Source of the DNA: Bryobacterales bacterium
GTDB lineage: Bacteria; Cyanobacteriota; Vampirovibrionia; Obscuribacterales; Obscuribacteraceae
Assembly (NCBI GenBank): GCA_903970295.1
Contig: CAJCHQ010000953.1
Coordinates: 1 to 6,280, forward strand
DNA length: 6,280 nt
Direction: 5' to 3'
The notes under the pieces are model-generated. The model saw only the letters and a list, made by a program, of their open reading frames with translations, was not told the origin of the DNA and searched no databases. This document shows positions 1-6,194 of this stretch, one piece after another. The first letter of the stretch is position 1, and the number at the start of each line of letters is the position of its first letter. A program made the position numbers and the translations under genes.

Positions 1-1241
1 CCCTGGGCACTATGTATCGGCAGATCAACGAGATGCCGAAGCCGCTTTCCGAAATCGAAAGTGATGTGCGCCTGACCCAACGCCTGGACGAAATCATCCT
101 CAAGTGCATGCAAAAAAATCCCGATCAGCGCTATCAAGATATCGCCGATTTGAAAAAAGATTTAGATTCAGCGAGCGATTTGGCTAAGCGAAAATTCGCT
201 GCCCTGGCTCAAGTCGGTTTGAAGTTCTCCGGTGCTTACCGAGCCTCGATTAACAGATTGGGCTCGTCTAAGAAGTTAGTGATTGGTCTGATTTTGTCAG
301 TCAGCGTTTTGAGCATCTTCATTATTTATGGTGTGACACCGCTTTTTTCGCAGAACGATCCCGAGAATCGTAGCGTCGAATGGCAGCCCCTGGCACCTGT
401 AGACTTTCAAGAGAAAGAGGTGTCTTTCAATATCGCTCGCAACATCACACCGCCTCTTTCTACTAAACGAGTATTGATTTCGCGCAAGATTGGCGATTTT
501 TACAGTGCTGCGCAAAAGTACGATTCAGCTCTTCTTAATTATGCGGTGGCCAAAGACACAGCCAGGCAACTCAGTCCTGGTGCGCTTTCAGCCGAAGACT
601 GGAGTGCCATTTACGGCGGCGCCGCCCGAGCTTACTGGCAGCAAGGAAAATTGCCCAATGCACAAGCCGCCGCTCGCCAAGCATTTAACCTATTGCGGCA
701 GGCTAATCTCGGAGGCTCAGCCGAAAGTTTGCAAGTCGCCTGTATCCTGGCTGATAGCTTAGACGCGACAGGCGACAGAGGGGCCAATTCGTTCTTCGAA
801 CTGGTCGCCAAAAACTACGACGCGATCGCCCAGAAAGCAGGCAATGCGGAAAAGTTGCCTGGCTTGCTCTCATTCCTTGGCGATTATGATTTCAAGCACG
901 GCAATTATTCTCAATCCGTAAATTACTACCGGCAAGCTCTGGCGAAGTGGTCACAAAACGGCGAAGCAGGCAATTTCAACGTGGCGGTCGCGCACAACAA
1001 AATTGGCTTAGCTGATCTGAAAGAAGGCAACAATGCAGACGCGGTTCAAGAGTTCAAGCAAGCAGCCCAACTTTTTGCCCAGGTCGGCGGTGCCGACGAC
1101 TCCTCGCGCGCCGTTGCTCTCTACAATTTTGCCGATGCCAGCTGGCGACAATTTCAAATGATCGAATCAATGCAAGCCAAAGCCGAAGCCAGACGCATTT
1201 GGAAATCCCATCAAGTGCCTGCCGACAACAAGAAAAAGTAG
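1..1241 (+). CDS. Receptor-type Ser/Thr protein kinase, C-terminal part: kinase tail, TM helix, TPR-like repeats (5' partial)
   Basis: The reading frame is already open at the window edge (codons from position 3), so the first ATG (12) is almost certainly internal. Numbering from that Met, residues 1-52 read like the end of a Hanks-type kinase domain: a segment like L..II.KCM.K, then NPDQRYQD with the conserved subdomain XI Arg at 40, then DLKKDL. The ATP-binding and catalytic loops lie upstream of the window. A hydrophobic helix spans about 89-112 and is preceded by basic residues (R82, K87, K88), so the kinase should be cytoplasmic and the C-terminus outside. Residues about 157-399 form five or six TPR-like helical hairpins, clearest at 157-188, 198-231, 284-317 and 326-359. 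TPRs usually bind peptides or proteins, so this part may sense or scaffold a partner; that is inference. The gene ends at TAG 1239-1241, 18 bp before a convergent gene. The kinase assignment rests on a short piece, but the architecture fits well. Confidence 0.82.
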   Translation, partial: LGTMYRQINEMPKPLSEIESDVRLTQRLDEIILKCMQKNPDQRYQDIADLKKDLDSASDLAKRKFAALAQVGLKFSGAYRASINRLGSSKKLVIGLILSVSVLSIFIIYGVTPLFSQNDPENRSVEWQPLAPVDFQEKEVSFNIARNITPPLSTKRVLISRKIGDFYSAAQKYDSALLNYAVAKDTARQLSPGALSAEDWSAIYGGAARAYWQQGKLPNAQAAARQAFNLLRQANLGGSAESLQVACILADSLDATGDRGANSFFELVAKNYDAIAQKAGNAEKLPGLLSFLGDYDFKHGNYSQSVNYYRQALAKWSQNGEAGNFNVAVAHNKIGLADLKEGNNADAVQEFKQAAQLFAQVGGADDSSRAVALYNFADASWRQFQMIESMQAKAEARRIWKSHQVPADNKKK

Positions 1242-1259
1242 AGAGACTCGTTGTCCGGC

Positions 1260-1775
1260 TCAATCGTGGGCGGGCGTCTCCCCAGGAGGCTTTTCGTCGG
1301 CCGGCTTTGGCAAAACCATCAAGCCGGTTTGGGGTGGTTTGTAGTCTGTTTGTTTGGCCATATCCGAGAGAAGCACATCTAAAACTACAGTCAACGGCGC
1401 TCGCGGATCAAAGCGTCTCTGATCGGTTTGATTGTTGTTCCACATGCCGTCTAACCCTTTGCCGGTGCGATAAATCGAGATGTAGCGACCGCCCAGATGC
1501 AGTGTGTACATCGTTGCCTGCCGTTCAAAAGTCGACCATTTCATGATCTGCAGATGTTCGAGAATCGCTGAGCCAGGCTGTTGTGCACTATCGGGAGTAG
1601 CAACGATATCATTGCCGCGCTTGAGCGCATCATATATTGCTTGCTTCCATTCGCCCACCTGTGTTTGGGTGAGAACCTCGACTGGGCCCATGTCGGCGAA
1701 AAAACCATCTGCGGTTTGCACGACGCGCGGAATGATCAATTTTTGATTCCAGAGGTAGACGCGTATTAGTGTCAT
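1260..1775 (-). CDS. Hypothetical protein, 171 aa, unknown family
   Basis: I do not recognise this protein. ATG is at 1775-1773 and TGA at 1262-1260. An in-frame stop lies ten codons upstream and no other usual start codon falls between, so the start is well bounded, although no clear Shine-Dalgarno sequence precedes it. There is no convincing signal peptide or membrane helix, so it is probably cytosolic. The first 20 residues are hydrophobic/basic. Residues 38-56 look like an amphipathic helix. A central part rich in aromatic residues (80-123) includes WSTFERQA, LGGRYISIYR and DGMWNNN. Residues 127-140 form a hydrophobic helix or strand, and the tail (146-171) is rich in Pro, Lys and acidic residues and probably disordered. 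It lies 73 bp after lysS on the same strand with no obvious terminator between, so read-through from lysS is possible. It is convergent with the kinase gene. Even length, balanced composition and a tight fit between neighbours argue for a real gene. Confidence 0.7.
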   Translation of the reverse strand: MTLIRVYLWNQKLIIPRVVQTADGFFADMGPVEVLTQTQVGEWKQAIYDALKRGNDIVATPDSAQQPGSAILEHLQIMKWSTFERQATMYTLHLGGRYISIYRTGKGLDGMWNNNQTDQRRFDPRAPLTVVLDVLLSDMAKQTDYKPPQTGLMVLPKPADEKPPGETPAHD

Positions 1776-1848
1776 GAGATCAAGTAGGAACCATATGCGG
1801 TGCTATTCGAGCTATTTGTCGAAACTGCCTAAACCGGCACCGGCTGAT

Positions 1849-3381
1849 TCAAGTTTTTTTTTTACCGGCAGGATAGGCGCCGTCGTCCTCGCTGCCCTTG
1901 CCCTTTGGCAAAGGTTTCATGGTCGGGAAAGGAATGACGTCGCGTACGGATGCCGAATTTGTCATGAGCATAACCAGGCGGTCGATGCCGATGCCTATCC
2001 CCATTGTTGGCGGCATGCCGTACTCCATGGCCTCGATGAAATCGAGATCCAGAGGCATCGCTTCTTCGTTTCCCGCCGCTTTCTTGCGGGCTTGTTCCTC
2101 CAGCCGCCTTCTTTGCTCTTCTGGATCGGTCAATTCGCTGTAACCGTTAGCCAGCTCTCGACCATAGACGAAAAGTTCGAAACGTTCGACCTCGCCGAGA
2201 TTTTGACGGTGGGCCTTCGTCAAAGGCGAAACCTCTACCGGATAATCAATGATGAATGTGGGTTGGAGCAAATGCGCTTCCGCTTTTTCCTCGAAAATCG
2301 CATTGATGATCTGACCTTTCGAATCCAGATCTTTCACATCAACCCCTAGTTTAACCGCGGCGTCCCGCGCTTCTTCGAAATTGTTGAGCTGACTGACATC
2401 CAGCCCGGCATATTCTTTAATTGCGTCTGCCATGCGCAATCGTCGCCAGGGTCTGGCGAAGCTGATCTCCTTGTCGACATATTCTAAAGTCGTCTTACCG
2501 TGCAGTTCTTGCGCCAGGCCAACGATCATCTCTTCGGTTAGATCCATGAGCTGATTGTAGTCACCATAAGCCCAATACATCTCGAGCATAGTGAATTCCG
2601 GATTATGGCGCGTGCTCAAACCTTCATTGCGAAAGATGCGGCCGATTTCGTAGACTCGCTCGAAGCCTCCCACGATCATGCGCTTGAGGTGCAATTCAGT
2701 GGCGATGCGCAAATAAAGTTCGAGATCGAGAGCATTGTGATGAGTGATGAATGGACGCGCGTCGGCACCACCAGCTTCAACTTGCAAAACCGGTGTCTCT
2801 ACTTCCAGACAATCGTTTTGATCGAGGAAGCGGCGAATATAGCTGATCGCCAGGCTGCGCTTGCGGAAAGTTTCGCGCACCGACGGGTTCATGATCATGT
2901 CGACATAGCGGTGACGATAACGAGCTTCGACATCGGTAAAGCCATCCCAACTATCGGGCAACGGCAAAAGCGATTTAGCGAGAACCTCGTAGTCAGTCAC
3001 TTTGACTGAGAGTTCGCCGGCCTTTGTTCGACGGATTGTGCCCTCGGCCCCTATAAAATCGCCTTTGTCGAGCAAACGCAGTTGCTTCAACTTTGCTTCC
3101 GGCAGATTTTCTTTGTGGCAAAAAAGCTGGATCCTGCCTGAGTCATCATGCAAGTCGACGAACATCCAGGTGTTACGCTCGCGCATCACTCGCCCGCAAA
3201 CACGCACCACATCTTGCGTTTCTGTCTCGGGCGGCAGATCCTTGTATATATCCTGCAACTCAAGGGCGCGTTTGGTGCGCTCGAATTTATAAGGGTACGG
3301 ATTGACGCCCGCCTCTCTCAAGGCATTGAGTTTGCGGATGCGTTCGTTCCTGAGCCGTGTGCCTTCGCCTTCTGCAGTCAC
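1849..3381 (-). CDS. lysS: Lysyl-tRNA synthetase, class II
   Basis: LysS activates lysine with ATP and attaches it to tRNA-Lys in the cytoplasm, normally as a homodimer. From the GTG at 3381-3379 the protein has 510 residues, close to the usual bacterial length of about 500. The N-terminus has the family's short helix followed by REAGVNPYPYKFERT (22-36). An OB-fold anticodon-binding domain follows at about 56-140. The class II catalytic core shows motif 1 around 162-200, motif 2 with FRNEG (250-254, Arg251) running into TRHNPEFTMLEMY, and motif 3 GIGIGIDR (461-468, Arg468). AGGADARPFITHHNALD (203-219) is also typical. The frame stays open to an ATG at 3600, but those extra 73 residues look non-coding and overlap promoter signals, whereas the GTG has AGGGAG nine bases upstream. 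The short tail (491-510) is charged and ends in KKKT, encoded across an A10 run. It is divergent from gyrA. Identification is certain; the start is likely. Confidence 0.97.
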   Translation of the reverse strand: MTAEGEGTRLRNERIRKLNALREAGVNPYPYKFERTKRALELQDIYKDLPPETETQDVVRVCGRVMRERNTWMFVDLHDDSGRIQLFCHKENLPEAKLKQLRLLDKGDFIGAEGTIRRTKAGELSVKVTDYEVLAKSLLPLPDSWDGFTDVEARYRHRYVDMIMNPSVRETFRKRSLAISYIRRFLDQNDCLEVETPVLQVEAGGADARPFITHHNALDLELYLRIATELHLKRMIVGGFERVYEIGRIFRNEGLSTRHNPEFTMLEMYWAYGDYNQLMDLTEEMIVGLAQELHGKTTLEYVDKEISFARPWRRLRMADAIKEYAGLDVSQLNNFEEARDAAVKLGVDVKDLDSKGQIINAIFEEKAEAHLLQPTFIIDYPVEVSPLTKAHRQNLGEVERFELFVYGRELANGYSELTDPEEQRRRLEEQARKKAAGNEEAMPLDLDFIEAMEYGMPPTMGIGIGIDRLVMLMTNSASVRDVIPFPTMKPLPKGKGSEDDGAYPAGKKKT

Positions 3382-3390
3382 TTCGAAAAT

Positions 3391-3396
3391 CTCCCT
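3391..3396 (-). promoter_or_regulatory. Shine-Dalgarno sequence deciding the lysS GTG start
   Basis: On the minus strand AGGGAG lies nine bases before the GTG at 3381-3379. It supports this start over the ATG at 3600, which would add 73 residues with no counterpart in bacterial LysS. Confidence 0.7.
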
Positions 3397-3545
3397 GGGC
3401 GATGAATATAGATTGACTATATTACGGTATTTTCGACTTTGCCTGTGCGGCTGCTCATGGCAATTATCGGCCCTGTCGAGCCTGGCCGGGCGCGGAATCG
3501 ACCTGGTTAAAAGCCGTGTAAATGTGGCTAAAAATGGCTTCAGGA

Positions 3546-3560
3546 GCGCGCTCTGCGCGC
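3546..3560. repeat. GC hairpin / Z-DNA-prone inverted repeat upstream of the gyrA -10
   Basis: GCGCGC, a TCT spacer and GCGCGC form a perfect 6-bp inverted repeat. The right arm runs into further alternating purine/pyrimidine bases (TGCGCGCGTGT, 3554-3564) up to the -10. It occupies the usual -35 to -10 spacer of the candidate gyrA promoter. No T-tract follows on either strand, so it is not an intrinsic terminator. Confidence 0.6.
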
Positions 3561-3561
3561 G

Positions 3562-3570
3562 TGTTATACT
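3562..3570 (+). promoter_or_regulatory. Candidate extended -10 promoter for gyrA
   Basis: TGTTATACT contains a TGn extension followed by TATACT (3565-3570), one mismatch from TATAAT. No good -35 lies 16-18 bases upstream, where GC-rich sequence sits, which suits an extended -10 promoter. The start would be near 3577, with a leader of about 85 bases. The site shares six bases with the -10 of the candidate lysS promoter on the other strand, so RNA polymerase could probably not occupy both at once. Confidence 0.5.
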
Positions 3571-3592
3571 TTCAGCTGTGGATGATTGACAA
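3563..3592 (-). promoter_or_regulatory. Candidate sigma-70-type promoter for lysS
   Basis: Read on the minus strand, TTGTCA (3592-3587) and TATAAC (3568-3563) are separated by 18 bases; each hexamer has one mismatch to the consensus. Transcription would start near 3556, giving an untranslated leader of about 175 bases before the lysS GTG. A weaker -10-like TATATT at 3410-3405 lies nearer the gene but has no good -35. The assignment is by pattern only. Confidence 0.5.
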
Positions 3593-3601
3593 AAGTCCAC
3601 A
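3577..3601. repeat. Inverted repeat TGTGGA-N13-TCCACA at the gyrA transcription start (operator-like)
   Basis: The arms at 3577-3582 and 3596-3601 are perfect 6-bp inverted copies; in RNA a U-G pair (3583/3595) would extend the stem. The repeat covers the expected first bases of the gyrA transcript and overlaps the -35 of the candidate lysS promoter (3587-3592). It is therefore placed to act on both genes as an operator or leader hairpin. Function is inferred from position only. Confidence 0.45.
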
Positions 3602-3649
3602 CAATTCTTCGCTCACCGGACGGTTGGCGAATGGGTGCCTTTTGAAAAT

Positions 3650-3654
3650 GGGAG
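3650..3654 (+). promoter_or_regulatory. Shine-Dalgarno sequence deciding the gyrA TTG start
   Basis: GGGAG lies seven bases before the TTG at 3662. An in-frame TGA at 3656-3658 rules out any start further upstream, and the next plausible start (GTG, codon 21) would cut into the conserved N-terminus. Confidence 0.8.
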
Positions 3655-3661
3655 TTGAACC

Positions 3662-6187
3662 TTGAGCGGAACTGCAGACGCCGGCGGAGCCAGCAATAGC
3701 GGCAGAATTGTCAGAATTGAAGTGCGGGACGAGATGCGTAAGTCGTTCATCGACTATGCCATGTCAGTGATCGTCAGCCGTGCCATTCCCGACGCCAGAG
3801 ACGGTCTGAAACCAGTGCACCGCCGCATTATCTTCGGTATGTACGGTCTCAATCTCGACCCCTCAGCCAAATATTTGAAATCAGCCAAAACTGTCGGCGA
3901 AGTCATGGGCAGCTATCACCCGCACGGTGACTCAGCCATTTATGATTCGCTCGTGAGAATGGCTCAACCTTCAGCCAGCCGCTATGTCTTGATCGACGGG
4001 CAGGGGAATTTCGGTGACCTGGATAACGGGCCCGCTGCTATGCGTTATACAGAAGCCAGATTGGCGCCGATGTCGATGGAAATTCTGCAAGATATCGACG
4101 CCGAGACGGTCGATATGCGCTCGAACTATGACGACACTCGCAAAGAGCCGGCGGTCTTGCCATCACGTGTGCCAATTCTCTTATTGAATGGTTCGGCTGG
4201 AATTGCCGTGGGGATGGCGACAAATATTCCTCCGCATAATTTGACCGAAGTGATAGACGGTACGATTGCCAAAATCGACAATCCCGAGCTCACTTCTCTC
4301 GAGCTGATGCGCTATATCAAGGGTCCTGATTTTCCGGGCGGCGGCACGATCATGGGCACGGAGGGAATTGCCGAAGCCTATACCACTGGGCGCGGATCGG
4401 TGCCGGTCAGAGGTCAAGCCGTGATCGAACAAATAAGTGCTGGCGCCGGACGCGCACAGCGCATGGCGATCATCGTCACGTCTTTGCCATACATGATAGG
4501 GCCCGAGCTTTTCACCAAACGTGTAGCCGAGCTGGTTCGCGAAGAAAAGTTGCTGGGCATCAGCGACATCAACGATGAAACTGATAAGTCCGGGTTGCGT
4601 GTCGTGATCGAACTAAAACGTGATGCCAGGCCGGATGTGGTTCTCAATAATCTCTATAAGCATACGCAATTGCAGCAGTCTTTCCCGGTCAACACTCTTG
4701 CTCTCGTCAAGGGCAAGCCGCTCACCCTGGAATTGGCCGCTCTGTTGCGCGAATTTATCGATCACCGGATCGAAGTGGTGACGAGAAGAACCCGTTATTA
4801 CTTGAAGAAAGCAATCGACCGCTCGCATATTTTAGAGGGCTATCTCAAAGCTCTCTCGAACTTGGACAAAGTCGTGGCCTTGATTCGCGCCGCCAATTCG
4901 ACCGAAGAAGCCCGCGAAGCCTTGATCAAGAACTTTCAGTTGGACGAGCCTCAGGCGAACGCCATCTTAGAAATGCAATTGCGCCGCCTGACCGGATTGG
5001 AACGGGGCAAAATTCAGGCCGAGTTCGATGATTTGCAGTTGAAGATCAAGCACTACAACGAAATTCTTGCCGATCGTCAGATGGTTCTCGACATCATCAA
5101 AAAAGAACTGCAAGAGATCAGAGAGAAGCACGGCGGCGAAAAGAAAGACCCCAGACGGACGAGCATCGAGGGATCGGCAGAAACTTTGTCGATCAAAGAT
5201 TTGACGCCCAATGAACCGATGGCTGTTTTCATCACCAAGCAAGGTTACATCAAGCGTTTGGCTCTCGACAGTTTCAAGCGGCAACGCCGCAATACGCGCG
5301 GCGTAACCGGTATGAAAACGCGAGAAGAAGATGATCTCGAGCATTTCTTCACGGCCAATATGCACGATCGCTTGCTGGTCTTCACCGATCGGGGGCAGGT
5401 CTATTCGGTCGAGGTGCTCGAATTGCCCGAAGGCAGCCGCACGGCTAGAGGGATAGCGATCGTCAATGTGGCGCCGATCAACCCCAACGAAGAAACCGTG
5501 ACTGCTGTTATACCAGTGGCTGATTTTGCCGAAGACAAATATTTGATCATGCTGACCCGCCAGGCATATATCAAGAAAGTGCAAATGTCCGAGCTGGCCA
5601 ATATCCGCAAGAGTGGAATCATCGCCATATCTTTAAATGAAGGCGATCAGCTGGGCTGGGTGCGTCCGTCAGATGGCAAGTCAGATGTTTTGATTGGCAC
5701 CGGCAACGGTACCTGCATCCGCTACAGTGAAGAAGAGCTTCGCCCCATGGGCAGAGCCGCTCGCGGCGTACACGCGATCAATTTGCGGGCAGGCGATTAC
5801 ATCGTTGGCTTCGATGTCGTCAGTGCGACCGAACAACTGTCCCAGGTCCTCGTCGTCACCAATGACGGTTTCGGCAAACGCGTCATGCTCGATGAATTCA
5901 GGCAGCAGGGGCGTGGCGGCATGGGTTTGATCGGCACCAAGTTCAAGAATGCCAATTCCAAGCTGGCCACTTTACGTGTCGTCAAGAAAGGCGACCAGGT
6001 CATGATTGCCACTGCCAATGGTGTGGTTGTGCGTCAGTTGGTTGACGAAATCAGCATGCAAGGACGCATGGCTACTGGCGTACGCATCCAACAGCTGGGC
6101 GAGGACGACTCGGTCGTCTCGGTCACACCATTCGTCGAGCCGGATGAATTGCCTGAAAACGGCGAAACGCCCGGCACCGAAGGCTAA
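3662..6187 (+). CDS. gyrA: DNA gyrase subunit A
   Basis: GyrA pairs with GyrB to form gyrase, the ATP-driven type II topoisomerase that introduces negative supercoils. The protein has 841 residues, a normal length, from TTG 3662. The N-terminus is canonical ([18 protein letters not shown], then [10 protein letters not shown]). The winged-helix domain contains [19 protein letters not shown] (85-103) and catalytic Tyr129 in [10 protein letters not shown], next to Arg128. Ser91 and Asp95, matching E. coli Ser83 and Asp87, have the quinolone-sensitive form. The tower domain and the coiled coil/C-gate follow, with [13 protein letters not shown] at 435-447. The C-terminal DNA-wrapping beta-pinwheel spans about 515-825 as roughly six blades, then a short acidic tail. 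The GyrA box is degenerate: QRRNTRG (541-547) in blade 1 and QGRGGMG (749-755) in blade 5. One residue is missing before the catalytic Tyr relative to typical GyrA. A full pinwheel and GyrA-box remnants favour GyrA over ParC. It is divergent from lysS; gyrB is not adjacent on this side. Confidence 0.97.
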   Translation: MSGTADAGGASNSGRIVRIEVRDEMRKSFIDYAMSVIVSRAIPDARDGLKPVHRRIIFGMYGLNLDPSAKYLKSAKTVGEVMGSYHPHGDSAIYDSLVRMAQPSASRYVLIDGQGNFGDLDNGPAAMRYTEARLAPMSMEILQDIDAETVDMRSNYDDTRKEPAVLPSRVPILLLNGSAGIAVGMATNIPPHNLTEVIDGTIAKIDNPELTSLELMRYIKGPDFPGGGTIMGTEGIAEAYTTGRGSVPVRGQAVIEQISAGAGRAQRMAIIVTSLPYMIGPELFTKRVAELVREEKLLGISDINDETDKSGLRVVIELKRDARPDVVLNNLYKHTQLQQSFPVNTLALVKGKPLTLELAALLREFIDHRIEVVTRRTRYYLKKAIDRSHILEGYLKALSNLDKVVALIRAANSTEEAREALIKNFQLDEPQANAILEMQLRRLTGLERGKIQAEFDDLQLKIKHYNEILADRQMVLDIIKKELQEIREKHGGEKKDPRRTSIEGSAETLSIKDLTPNEPMAVFITKQGYIKRLALDSFKRQRRNTRGVTGMKTREEDDLEHFFTANMHDRLLVFTDRGQVYSVEVLELPEGSRTARGIAIVNVAPINPNEETVTAVIPVADFAEDKYLIMLTRQAYIKKVQMSELANIRKSGIIAISLNEGDQLGWVRPSDGKSDVLIGTGNGTCIRYSEEELRPMGRAARGVHAINLRAGDYIVGFDVVSATEQLSQVLVVTNDGFGKRVMLDEFRQQGRGGMGLIGTKFKNANSKLATLRVVKKGDQVMIATANGVVVRQLVDEISMQGRMATGVRIQQLGEDDSVVSVTPFVEPDELPENGETPGTEG

Positions 6188-6194
6188 GCTTAAA

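Larger units (their letters stand above)
3523..3585 (-). promoter_or_regulatory. Two DnaA-box-like sites between lysS and gyrA
   Basis: On the minus strand, 3531-3523 reads TTAGCCACA and 3585-3577 reads TCATCCACA. Each matches eight of nine bases of the DnaA box TTATCCACA, and both point the same way. A third, weak match on the plus strand (3593-3601, AAGTCCACA, six of nine) is the other arm of the inverted repeat. DnaA binding is not shown; this is a sequence match only. Confidence 0.35.

Noticed and set aside
1243..1280. GAGAC...GTCTC inverted repeat between the convergent kinase and orphan genes
   Set aside because: Only 5 bp with a 28-base loop and no T-tract; likely chance.
1831..1869. 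Possible terminator: ACCGGC copies (1833, 1839, 1864) around a T10 tract
   Set aside because: The CCGG arms can pair only with a 2-base loop or as a weak 4-bp stem, and T10 lies inside lysS. No stem-plus-T-tract arrangement fits either strand.
1774..2349. 191-codon plus-strand open frame starting beside the orphan gene and running into lysS
   Set aside because: It is antisense to the conserved 3' half of lysS and its product has the irregular Cys/His/Arg/Phe-rich look of a shadow frame.
3468..3488. CGGCC-N11-GGCCG hairpin in the presumed lysS leader; T-box or other riboswitch considered
   Set aside because: The stem is only 5 bp, no T-run follows, and I found no T-box-like conserved segment (GGTACCGCG type) in the leader.
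3586..3591. Perfect TTGACA on the plus strand as the gyrA -35
   Set aside because: No -10-like hexamer lies 16-18 bases downstream (the region reads TCGCTC); the same bases fit better as the minus-strand TTGTCA of the lysS promoter.
4967..5584. 205-codon minus-strand open frame
   Set aside because: It lies entirely antisense to the conserved gyrA coiled-coil and C-terminal domain; long antisense frames are common opposite such genes.
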